Source: a virus. From it: a DNA stretch of 54,756 bases. The position numbers and the translations under genes are program-made. The stretch spans positions 1 to 54,756 of the IMG/VR virus record IMGVR_UViG_3300005588_000719. One strand, written 5' to 3'. Positions 27,302-34,722 of this stretch are shown here, in pieces; within the stretch, counting starts at the first letter, position 1, and each line of letters starts with the position of its first letter. Under the pieces are notes generated by a model that was given only the letters and a program-made list of their open reading frames with translations, ran no database searches and had not been told where the DNA came from.

Positions 27302-28305
27302 AAAAAGAATTAATTAATTTAGGGTTTTTAAATTATAATGATAATTTGTTTCTAATTCCTTGTAAATTTAAAAATGAAATTCCACAAGATACCTTGCTTT
27401 ATGATATTCACAATAACAAAGTATATTATAATCAATCAAATTATGATAGTTATAATAACGAATATTTACCATTAGGAATAAAAGTATCAAGTTCTGAAAC
27501 AGTCCTTAGTTTTAAAGAGCCTTTTGATTCTAACTTGAAAGATATTTTTGATACACCTCCACCAATGGCATTAGAATATTGGGAAAAGAAAACAGACTTG
27601 AAAATTACTTGGAGTTGGGAAGAGTGGCAATATATAGCCCTTGAAATGCACTCTAGAATGTTTACTGTTGCTAAAGTTGTTCAAGCCGATATATTACAAA
27701 TTATTTATGACGGAGTTCAAAAAGGTATCGATGAAGGTATGACCAAAAAACAAGTTGGGATTTATCTTGAACAAAAATTAGCTGACAATGGTTGGTCTGG
27801 AGAAAAAACTGTAACTGACCCTAAAACTGGAAAAACAAGTAAACTTAAACTGGATAGAAGCAGATTAGAATTTATCTATCAAGAGAATATGACCAGAGCA
27901 TTAACTTCAGGTCGGTATCAAAGACAAAAATCATTAGCTTCAGTATTAAACATTTGGGAATATGAAGTAATCGAAGATAGTAGGACAACAACAATATGTA
28001 ACTCACTTAAAAATATAGTGGCAGAAGCAAGCAATCCAATTTGGAATGCAATCTATCCACCAAATCATTTTGGTTGCAGAGCCTATGTAAATACATATAC
28101 AGAGAAACAAGCTAAGAAGAATAATATAAAACTAAGTTCAAACAAGGATATTAAGGATATGGAAAAACCGGCAAAAGGTTTTGATGTTGAACCTGACGAA
28201 ATATGGAATCCAGATACTTCCAAATATACAAAAGGATTAAAAAAACGTTTAGAAAAATCATTAAAGAAAAACAAATCAAACGGAAGTTTAGATATTCCTA
28301 TCTAA
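27298..28305 (+). CDS. MuF-like head morphogenesis protein
   Basis: 335 residues. The Phage_Mu_F domain lies at about residues 195-275: NMTRALTSGRYQR, EVIEDSRTTTICNSL and PPNHFGCRAYVNTYTE. About 90 residues before it (ending FDTPPPMALEYW) are variable. MuF proteins are minor head proteins that ride with the portal into the capsid. It is the last gene of the plus-strand packaging operon and is followed by a bidirectional terminator. Confidence 0.85.
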   Translation: MKKELINLGFLNYNDNLFLIPCKFKNEIPQDTLLYDIHNNKVYYNQSNYDSYNNEYLPLGIKVSSSETVLSFKEPFDSNLKDIFDTPPPMALEYWEKKTDLKITWSWEEWQYIALEMHSRMFTVAKVVQADILQIIYDGVQKGIDEGMTKKQVGIYLEQKLADNGWSGEKTVTDPKTGKTSKLKLDRSRLEFIYQENMTRALTSGRYQRQKSLASVLNIWEYEVIEDSRTTTICNSLKNIVAEASNPIWNAIYPPNHFGCRAYVNTYTEKQAKKNNIKLSSNKDIKDMEKPAKGFDVEPDEIWNPDTSKYTKGLKKRLEKSLKKNKSNGSLDIPI

Positions 28306-28470
28306 AAAAAAAGAGCATATAATAATATACTCTTTTTAAATTTATGCAACTAACATTGCAAAGGTTCTCCACTTTTAAAGACTGCTGACGACCTTGAAGC
28401 ATTCGTCTTGACTTAAAACGTTTTTTTTGATTGTCTGTTTTGAATAATAATATTATTAATTGCTTATAAA
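28304..28470 (-). ncRNA. Candidate structured small RNA, about 165 nt
   Basis: A promoter at 28477-28507 reads leftward into a gene-free stretch ending in the terminator at 28308-28337. The predicted RNA contains hairpins GACGA/TCGTC (around 28384-28405) and GCAA/TTGC (around 28345-28360) and is less AT-rich than its surroundings. No convincing small ORF was found; the longest ATG frame runs into the MuF gene antisense. Its promoter is nearly the same as that of the cargo operon at 54054-54084, which argues that it is expressed. Target and role are unknown. Confidence 0.5.
28308..28337. terminator. Bidirectional intrinsic terminator
   Basis: Arms AAAAAGAGCATAT (28308-28320) and ATATACTCTTTTT (28325-28337) pair with one mismatch around a 4-base loop. 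The plus-strand RNA ends in five Us, the minus-strand RNA in eight or nine Us. It ends the packaging operon on one strand and the RNA candidate at 28304-28470 on the other. Confidence 0.7.
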
Positions 28471-28476
28471 CATAGT

Positions 28477-28507
28477 ATAATATAAGTATTATTTTTTATA
28501 TATGCAA
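28477..28507 (-). promoter_or_regulatory. Promoter of the small RNA (TTGCATATAT class)
   Basis: On the minus strand TTG at 28507-28505 is followed by CATATATAAAAAA and, after 20 bases in all, by TATATTAT at 28484-28477. The same TTG-CATATATAAAAA-N-TATATTAT arrangement with the same spacing occurs at 54084-54054, and a related one at 42470-42440. Confidence 0.5.
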
Positions 28508-28549
28508 GTGTTAATTTCTTTATTTTCAATGTGTTATAGCGTTTTATTG

Positions 28550-29389
28550 TCAAGTGTTTTTATCGACAGACTGTTCAGAATCTAAACACGCTTTTTTGAA
28601 TTCAGTAGTTAATGCAGGATAAGTCCAATTATTTTTGTAGCTTTTATTGTATTTTGTTATAAATTCTTCCCTATTAATGAAATCTTTTAATTTGTTACTA
28701 ATTTCCTTTTCTATAAGCCCTTTTATTGATATTTCGTTAAACTTTTTATTGTAGAAATAAAAAATATTTTTAGCAAATTCAGCAATTAAAGTTATATGTT
28801 CCTCAGTATACCGGTTGAAATAATACGCAAGATATGGGTAGTTTAGTTGCTGAGGTTTTGTCGATATTTCTAATTCAATTAAATTATTTATTAGAGGCCG
28901 TAAATAATTTATTATGTCTTCATCAGATAAATTATCGCTCAAATCTTCTATATGGTATAATCCACGAGAATATTTTAATAGCTTTTTACGATACTCTCGT
29001 AAAGGATAGCTTTCTGTGTATTGTATTTTTACTGTTTCTCGTAATATAGATATGATATTTTGATTAGAAGTTAGTTTTGTATTTAATTGTGATAGCTTGA
29101 TGTTCTTCACAGCAATTAAATATTTATTGTACCCCAAAAATGATGTTACAGCAATACCTAATGCTCCTAATAGCTTGAAAGGTGTAATTAGTTCTGATAA
29201 AAATAGTTTATTTAATCTAAATAAAGATAAGTTATTATCCAAACTATACTCATTATAAATTACATTTATTCCTTCACATGTAAAATTTAATAATGTTAAA
29301 GATATAATTAGAATAGATGTTATAATTATAGTTTTTAATAACTTTTCAGTAAGTTTCTTTTGTTTCCACCAAAAACTCAATTTTCTCAT
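28550..29389 (-). CDS. Two-TM membrane protein with cytoplasmic domain (moron candidate)
   Basis: 279 residues. Hydrophobic segments at about residues 18-38 (KTIIITSILIISLTLLNF) and 70-88 (LLGALGIAVTSFLGYNKYL) are followed by a helical soluble domain of about 190 residues that I do not recognise. A -7 box CAAATATA (minus TATATTTG) lies at 29419-29426, 30 bases upstream, but its -33 TTG would be too far (25 bases), so the promoter is uncertain. Its position at the end of the early operon suits an exclusion or conversion gene. Function unknown. Confidence 0.5.
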   Translation of the reverse strand: MRKLSFWWKQKKLTEKLLKTIIITSILIISLTLLNFTCEGINVIYNEYSLDNNLSLFRLNKLFLSELITPFKLLGALGIAVTSFLGYNKYLIAVKNIKLSQLNTKLTSNQNIISILRETVKIQYTESYPLREYRKKLLKYSRGLYHIEDLSDNLSDEDIINYLRPLINNLIELEISTKPQQLNYPYLAYYFNRYTEEHITLIAEFAKNIFYFYNKKFNEISIKGLIEKEISNKLKDFINREEFITKYNKSYKNNWTYPALTTEFKKACLDSEQSVDKNT

Positions 29390-29450
29390 AATAACTTTTT
29401 AATTTAGTTAAACAAAAACAAATATAATAAATTCTCGATTAATATTCTAT

Positions 29451-29705
29451 TCAAGAATATTCCAGAACTTTTTCAATATCCAAATCATTAAGAGCCTTTT
29501 CTAAAATATTATCTATTGTTGGAGATAAGTTTAAAATACATTCTCTAATTTCTTTCAGAGCCGGTTTAACAGATTTATATAATAAATATTCATCTGGTTC
29601 AATATTTAGTCCTTTGTTTATTTTTTGTTCTAAGTCAAAATAATATGTTAAATATTTAATATTTGCTGATTGGATTTGAACTATTAAGTTTTGTTTATGT
29701 TTCAT
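29451..29705 (-). CDS. Unassigned early protein, 84 aa
   Basis: Not recognised. It is helical with a charged middle (LEQKINKGLNIEPDEYLLYK) and no membrane segment. It follows the RusA gene by 20 bases on the same strand and is probably the last gene of the replication operon proper. Confidence 0.4.
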   Translation of the reverse strand: MKHKQNLIVQIQSANIKYLTYYFDLEQKINKGLNIEPDEYLLYKSVKPALKEIRECILNLSPTIDNILEKALNDLDIEKVLEYS

Positions 29706-29725
29706 GTTATTTTCCTTGTAATCTA

Positions 29726-30181
29726 TTAAACTAATTTCTGATGCAATATTATTACTTCATTAACTGTTTCTAACTCAATGAATGTTTTGCCCTCAATTCC
29801 GTATATCTTTTTTAAATTTTGGATTTCTGCAATTTGGCTATCGTTTTTAAATACAATACCCTCAAGACTATCAAATAAGCCTTTATTCAAATTATCTGTT
29901 AAGTCTGGTTTTGTGAATTTCCTTAGCTCTATTCTCTTTGTCATTACGGCGTTTCTTTGCCTTGCATTATGGGACTTCAAATAAGGGAACACATAGATTA
30001 ATTTGTTTACTCTTATTGGCTCTGTTATCATATCAAAGCCTTTCGGCAGTTGATTAAGTACTTGAGCTTTTACATTTAATTCATTGTCTTTTATCTTTTT
30101 TGGCTTGTAGAAGTTCCCCTTGCAATGCCTTACAGATTGCTTAGGAAATGGAGTGCCTTTGATAGTTAAGTTAAGTTTCAT
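29726..30181 (-). CDS. rusA: RusA-like Holliday junction resolvase
   Basis: 151 residues. The core KPDLTDNLNKGLFDSLEGIV with FKNDSQIAEIQNLKK carries the spaced catalytic Asp residues and the Lys of the RusA family, and the N-terminal IKGTPFPKQSVR fits the family start. It cuts four-way junctions during phage recombination or before packaging. It lies near the end of the early operon, a common place in phages. Confidence 0.85.
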   Translation of the reverse strand: MKLNLTIKGTPFPKQSVRHCKGNFYKPKKIKDNELNVKAQVLNQLPKGFDMITEPIRVNKLIYVFPYLKSHNARQRNAVMTKRIELRKFTKPDLTDNLNKGLFDSLEGIVFKNDSQIAEIQNLKKIYGIEGKTFIELETVNEVIILHQKLV

Positions 30182-30240
30182 TTTTATTTATCCTTTTACT
30201 ATTATTTCTTTTATTAAATAACTTCCAAACAATCCGATAG

Positions 30241-30438
30241 TTAAACATATTCTACTTTATCAACTACAGATATTTTACCGCACTTTCTACAAGTGGATTT
30301 TTCTCCAATAGCATTCATTGGGTCAATAACTCTACCTGTACATTCGATAAAATTAGGATAATCACAATTATAACACTTAACTTTATAATGGATTATGTTT
30401 ATTCCGGCTTGTAATATTACTTTGTTTTTATTTTTCAT
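30241..30438 (-). CDS. Small zinc-ribbon protein, 65 aa
   Basis: Two CxxC pairs, CYNCDYPN and CRKCGK, spaced about 30 residues apart, are the pattern of a zinc ribbon. No further signature is visible. It sits in the early operon 59 bases before RusA. It may bind DNA, RNA or another protein. Confidence 0.55.
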   Translation of the reverse strand: MKNKNKVILQAGINIIHYKVKCYNCDYPNFIECTGRVIDPMNAIGEKSTCRKCGKISVVDKVEYV

Positions 30439-30494
30439 TTTGCTTTCCTTTTATTTGAGTTACTCTAATTTTTCGAGTAACTGGAATTTTCAGT

Positions 30495-30683
30495 TTAAAA
30501 TATTACTTCTTGACCGTAAGGCTTAATCTGACCTCGACGATATTTATTTATTAACTCTTCTTGCCGTTTACTTTTGGATTCAAACTTTTTACAGTCATCA
30601 ATCAAACTTTCAATTTCTTTTTTATTAGCGTGATTGTGCAATCTTGCTATAAACCGTAGTTTGGCTTCTCTTTCTTTATTCAT
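30495..30683 (-). CDS. Small basic early protein, 62 aa
   Basis: ATG at 30683 overlaps the stop of the pentapeptide gene as ATGA, giving 62 residues; a longer form from 30698 would overlap more. It is helical, Lys/Arg/Glu-rich and not recognised. Confidence 0.4.
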   Translation of the reverse strand: MNKEREAKLRFIARLHNHANKKEIESLIDDCKKFESKSKRQEELINKYRRGQIKPYGQEVIF

Positions 30684-31417
30684 TTTGAACCCCCCCAATC
30701 CGTATTTTCAATTATACCCATAATATGTTTTTTGTTCTTCTTCCACCATTTGCCAGCTCCGCCATCGAGCTTTTCGGCTTCTCTTGGTGTAAGCCCTTTA
30801 AAATATTTGTAATTATCTTGAACGCAACCGATTGCAATAACATCTTTTGTATATGTAACGTGGTATCCTTTAGTTAATATATTACATATATAAGTGCCAT
30901 CACCTATGCACCATCTCAGATTTGTTTTGCTCAAATCAGCAAAGCTCAAATCAGCAAAGCTCAAATTAGCATGTTTCAAATTCGCATATCTCAAATTAGC
31001 TTGTCTCAAATAAGTGCCTCTCAAATTCGCATATCTCAAATTCGCATCGCTCAAATTAGCATTTATCAAATTAGCACGTTTCAAATCAGCATCTCTTAAA
31101 TTAGCATTTTTCAAATCAGTATCGCTCAAATTAGTATCGCTCAAATTAGCACCTCTTAAATCAGCATGTCTCAAATTAGCATGTCTCAAATTAACATGTC
31201 TCAAATAAGCAAAGCTCAAATTAACACCTCTTAAATTCGCATAGCTCAAATAAGCAAAGCTCAAATTAGCACCTCTTAAACTTAAATTCGCATAGTTCAA
31301 ATCAGCATGGCTCAAATCAGCATGTTTGCCTTTATTATTACTTCTTAACCATAATTCATGGTCATCAATAATTTTATCTAACTGTTCTTGTGTGTATTTA
31401 ATTTTATTCATCTTCAA
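30680..31417 (-). CDS. Pentapeptide-repeat protein
   Basis: 245 residues. From about residue 35 to 173 there are some 28 repeats of the A(N/D)LXX type (ANLRGANLSF, ADLKRANLIN and so on), which fold as a right-handed beta helix. The C-terminal 70 residues (ILTKGYHVTYTKDVIAIGC, EAEKLDGGAGKWWKKNKKHI) form a separate domain often found behind phage pentapeptide helices. Such helices can imitate DNA (as in Qnr/MfpA gyrase protection) or serve as binding scaffolds. Its place among replication genes fits either; the role is not determined. Confidence 0.8.
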   Translation of the reverse strand: MKMNKIKYTQEQLDKIIDDHELWLRSNNKGKHADLSHADLNYANLSLRGANLSFAYLSYANLRGVNLSFAYLRHVNLRHANLRHADLRGANLSDTNLSDTDLKNANLRDADLKRANLINANLSDANLRYANLRGTYLRQANLRYANLKHANLSFADLSFADLSKTNLRWCIGDGTYICNILTKGYHVTYTKDVIAIGCVQDNYKYFKGLTPREAEKLDGGAGKWWKKNKKHIMGIIENTDWGGSK

Positions 31418-31613
31418 TATCCTTTAATTCCATTCCAAAATATTTTGCAAATAAACGAAGTCTTTCTACATCCATTAATAACTCATTGTCATATATGTAC
31501 ATATCTAATAAATCATCATACGCTTTTATTCTTACATTCTCCAAATCATCAGATAAATGTTTTTTAAGCTCTTTTAATACTTCTTGTTGTTTTTGGGTTG
31601 GTTTATTCATCAT
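31404..31613 (-). CDS. Unassigned small early protein, 69 aa
   Basis: Not recognised; acidic and helical. It overlaps both the zinc-finger gene upstream (11 bases) and the pentapeptide gene downstream (14 bases), so it is translated in a coupled chain. Confidence 0.4.
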   Translation of the reverse strand: MMNKPTQKQQEVLKELKKHLSDDLENVRIKAYDDLLDMYIYDNELLMDVERLRLFAKYFGMELKDIEDE

Positions 31614-31938
31614 AAAACCTTCTTTGTCTAAAATCCCAATCTTTACAGTCTAATCTCATCAGCTCCGTATTTTTTACCTTTTTGCCTATGTATGAGTTAG
31701 GTCTCATCATTTTAATTGAATGTAGCTCTATCTTGAGCTTATTACAATAATGATTTGACTTAAAGCCCTCATAAAAGAATTGATTTTTATATTCGTAGAA
31801 CTTGCACCTATAACATAAATAATCATTCTTTGGATTCTTGTTACAGTATAATTCGTGCCTTATTGCGAAGCCTTTTATTTTGTAATATTTACCGCAATAC
31901 TCACACTCGTATAAATCTATATTTTTAGATATTTTCAT
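31603..31938 (-). CDS. Zinc-finger early protein, 111 aa
   Basis: The start at ATG 31938 is preferred; an upstream TTG at 31956 would overlap the neighbouring gene. CEYCGKYYKIKGFAIRHELYC has a C2H2-like spacing (C-x2-C-x12-H-x3-C), followed by CYRCKFYEY and a later HYC. A nucleic-acid-binding role is likely but the family was not recognised. Confidence 0.5.
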   Translation of the reverse strand: MKISKNIDLYECEYCGKYYKIKGFAIRHELYCNKNPKNDYLCYRCKFYEYKNQFFYEGFKSNHYCNKLKIELHSIKMMRPNSYIGKKVKNTELMRLDCKDWDFRQRRFYDE

Positions 31939-31939
31939 T

Positions 31940-32194
31940 TCAATAATTCTCTTCAATCACTATTCTAAATCTTTCTATCTGTGATAGATTATTAAGCCTA
32001 ATATCTTTTGCTTTCAATATATCTAACACATTCCTAATTGATGACAAATATATATAATCGTCTTCCTCCTTAAATAAAGAGCTGTATATATCTTCTCCGT
32101 TTAAATCGTGGATTAAATCACACTCACAAACTGGACACATTAATTCTACTTTCACGTAATTATTTACTTCTGGTAGTGTTTTTTCTTCAATCAT
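31940..32194 (-). CDS. Small Cys-pair early protein, 84 aa
   Basis: Contains CPVCECD near residue 20, a single CxxC knuckle, and a helical C-terminal half. AAGGAGTAGGAG before the ATG at 32194 is a strong ribosome site. It lies between the zinc-finger gene and DnaB. Not recognised. Confidence 0.45.
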   Translation of the reverse strand: MIEEKTLPEVNNYVKVELMCPVCECDLIHDLNGEDIYSSLFKEEDDYIYLSSIRNVLDILKAKDIRLNNLSQIERFRIVIEENY

Positions 32195-32294
32195 TTCTCC
32201 TACTCCTTAAATTTTTTTGATATTTTCATTTGTAATCCTTTGTTATTATTGTTAATATCATTTGATTTGCGTTGTCATTTGTTGTAAATCATTG

Positions 32295-33779
32295 TCAAAA
32301 TACGGCTTCTTCTTTTTCATAATAATTCTTAAATCCATTTGGCATTGGAGCTGGTTCAAAGTTGTATTTATTATTAGTATCCGTGTCAAATTCTAATAGT
32401 GAATGAGTTCTATCATTTGATTTACACCAAATCGAACCTACGGTTGAACCTTGCCTATTCTTCTCTAATAATAATTCAGTCATTCCGTCGGAGTTATACT
32501 CTACACCTTTAATATTTACATTGTTGAATTTGTAATATTTAGGGCGGTATAGCATAATAATTGTGTCTGCATCTTCTTCAATTCTTCCACTATCTCTAAG
32601 ATGTGATAAGTTTGGTCTTTTATCTTTGGTCAGCGAAACACTTCTATTTAACTGTACTAATGGAAATACTGGTATATCTAACTCTAATGCCGTTGCTTTC
32701 ATTAATGCAGATATTTTGGCTATTTCTTGCTCTCTATTTTGAGCTTTCCCTGAATATTGCATTAAGCCTATATGATCGATAAACAATGCTTGGATATTAA
32801 GCTCTTTTTTCATTCTCCTTGCGGTCGATACAAATTCACGTGTGGTCATACCCGGTTTAGTTTCTATATATAATTTTGAGCTTGCAAATTTCTTTGCAAA
32901 TTCTTTAATTGTATTTCTTTCATTTGATGTTAAATATTTTCCTACTCTTACTTTTTCTGGTGCAATTCCCTCCTGTAATTGTAATTGTCTCATAAAATTT
33001 TGCTCTTCTGCCATTTCAAGCGAAAATAGACCTACTGGAAGTTTTTTATTAAATGTAAAATCTCTAATAATATCATGTGCAAATTGAGTTTTGCCCATTG
33101 ATGTTGAACCTGCAATTACGATAACATCTCCGCCGTGAGCACCACCAGTATATTTATTTAATTTAGGTATAAAATAACTTATTGAGTGGTATTCTCCGTT
33201 AATCTTCTTCTGCAAATTATCTAAAAAGTTTTTAGCAATATCCTTAGGCGTTTTGTAAGTATTTGAAAATCTGGCTTCTCCTAATTTGAATATCTTTTGT
33301 TCAACCTCATCAATATAATCAAGTATATCAATTTCATCTTTGTAAGCATTGTTTAGCAAATCTCCAGAAGTTGTAATTACTTCACGTCTGATATATTTCT
33401 CTAAAACGATAATTGCATGATGTTCAATATTTGCTGAGGAAATTGTATTTAAAGTTATTTCAGTAAGATAAAATGAACCACCTATTTTTTCTAAATCACC
33501 TTTCTTTTTTAAATATTCAGTTAGTGTCAATAGGTCAATTTCTTTATTCTCATCATACATTTCAACTATTGAACTGTATATTATTTTATGTTTTTCATTA
33601 TAGAAATTATTTTCATTATTTAAAATATCTAAAACTTTGCTGATAGTTCCTTTTGGATTAAGTATCATTCCACCAATTACAGAAATCTCTGCATCTTTTG
33701 AATGAGGGTGTGCTTTATTGCCTTCTTCTTTAATAATTGGTTCATTCAGATAAGGTGGAGGGGTTTGGTCATAAGACAT
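32295..33779 (-). CDS. dnaB: Replicative DNA helicase (DnaB family)
   Basis: 494 residues. The N-terminal domain PHSKDAEISVIGGMIL is typical of DnaB. The RecA-like core has Walker A GSTSMGKT (about residues 225-232), GLFSLEM, Walker B ALFIDHIGLM, and PVFPLVQLNRSV with the DnaB-specific Q-L-NR. The RIEEDADTIIMLYRP segment completes the set. It unwinds phage DNA at the fork. It follows the initiator gene by an 11-base overlap, as in lambda O-P-like modules. Confidence 0.9.
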   Translation of the reverse strand: MSYDQTPPPYLNEPIIKEEGNKAHPHSKDAEISVIGGMILNPKGTISKVLDILNNENNFYNEKHKIIYSSIVEMYDENKEIDLLTLTEYLKKKGDLEKIGGSFYLTEITLNTISSANIEHHAIIVLEKYIRREVITTSGDLLNNAYKDEIDILDYIDEVEQKIFKLGEARFSNTYKTPKDIAKNFLDNLQKKINGEYHSISYFIPKLNKYTGGAHGGDVIVIAGSTSMGKTQFAHDIIRDFTFNKKLPVGLFSLEMAEEQNFMRQLQLQEGIAPEKVRVGKYLTSNERNTIKEFAKKFASSKLYIETKPGMTTREFVSTARRMKKELNIQALFIDHIGLMQYSGKAQNREQEIAKISALMKATALELDIPVFPLVQLNRSVSLTKDKRPNLSHLRDSGRIEEDADTIIMLYRPKYYKFNNVNIKGVEYNSDGMTELLLEKNRQGSTVGSIWCKSNDRTHSLLEFDTDTNNKYNFEPAPMPNGFKNYYEKEEAVF

Positions 33780-34722
33780 TTACAGCCTCCACAACTTGAG
33801 TTTCATCTTTCTTTTTATCCTCTAATTTTGAGACTAAAACATCAAAATACAAGTAACCGTCTTTGTCTTTACGTAATAATTTAGATGCAGAGTTTATCTG
33901 TTTAGCCCAAAATTCATCATTTTTAGCCCATTCACAAACTTTTGCAATTTGCTTAGGTGGTTTATTCTTTTTCTCTACCAAAATAACGTAATCTGTGACC
34001 CAATTCTGAATTTGTTTTTTAGTGGGAGTAAGCCTATCACTGATTATTTTATCCCTAAACCATAAAGAAAATTTTATAGCTTGTTCTAAATTCTTTGAAT
34101 TTTGAACAAAAGGTTTCCAATTAGCCGAAGTAAATATTTTTTTATCGGTTTCAGAAATTTTTAAATTTTCAGGAATATATATATATTTATTAATTACTTT
34201 ATTACTTACTTTCTTTTGTGTACTTTTTTCCGAATTAATCGAGGTTATTTCGGAATTAATAGGGGTTTCTTCCGAATTAACTCCAGTTTCTTCTGAATTA
34301 ACTATGGTTTTTGGGGAATTAACCCTTGAGCTTTTTTTCAACATAAACTCACTTTTTATTTTAATATTTGTTCTTTTCAGTAAGCTCATTGTAGCCAAAT
34401 ACCGTTCTTGAATGCCTGTTGAAGTCAATATTTTATACTTGTCATATAAACATCTGTTAAATAAATCTAAATCTAAAAATGTATCGACGGCTTTTAATAC
34501 TTCTTTTTCAGTCATTCCAAAATATTCAGAAATATCAAACAGATAACATTCGTCGAATTCAATATAATATCCCTCATTATCATAGATTAAGCATAATAAG
34601 AAATCATATATTACTATACCTAATGGACCGTAATTCCTTTTGAGTTTCTTTATCTTTATATCAGAATAAAAATTAGTATCTTTCGAAAAATACTCTAATC
34701 TCTTTTTAAGTGGTCTCGCCAT
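33769..34722 (-). CDS. Replication initiator-like protein (DUF4373) carrying iterons
   Basis: 317 residues. The N-terminal 110 residues (MARPLKKRLEYFSKDTNFYSD, KIKKLKRNYGPLGIVIYDFLL, GYYIEFDE) match the DUF4373 domain found at the start of phage replisome organisers. The middle (about 133-167) holds five 7-residue units of the VNSEETG kind. The C-terminal part is likely the helicase-recruiting region. It is followed by DnaB. It probably binds the origin encoded within its own gene and loads DnaB. Confidence 0.7.
   Translation of the reverse strand: MARPLKKRLEYFSKDTNFYSDIKIKKLKRNYGPLGIVIYDFLLCLIYDNEGYYIEFDECYLFDISEYFGMTEKEVLKAVDTFLDLDLFNRCLYDKYKILTSTGIQERYLATMSLLKRTNIKIKSEFMLKKSSRVNSPKTIVNSEETGVNSEETPINSEITSINSEKSTQKKVSNKVINKYIYIPENLKISETDKKIFTSANWKPFVQNSKNLEQAIKFSLWFRDKIISDRLTPTKKQIQNWVTDYVILVEKKNKPPKQIAKVCEWAKNDEFWAKQINSASKLLRKDKDGYLYFDVLVSKLEDKKKDETQVVEAVNVL
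34137..34322. other. Predicted replication origin: five 21-bp iterons plus AT-rich stretch
   Basis: GAATTAA recurs at 34232, 34253, 34274, 34295 and 34316, exactly 21 bases apart, with partly conserved spacers. Next to it lies an AT-only-like stretch at 34137-34205 containing a run of alternating AT. Both lie inside the initiator gene, as in lambda ori within O. Iterons two helical turns apart would place bound initiator on one face of the DNA. The repeats are directly seen; origin function is inferred. Confidence 0.55.

Noticed and set aside
28438-28460. AATAATAATATTATT palindrome as a terminator or origin
   Set aside because: Pure A/T inverted repeats of this length are expected by chance in such AT-rich DNA and it lacks a G/C clamp.
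30900-31320. CRISPR-like short repeats with 15-base period
   Set aside because: The repeats are in-frame codons of a pentapeptide-repeat protein, with no spacers of independent sequence.
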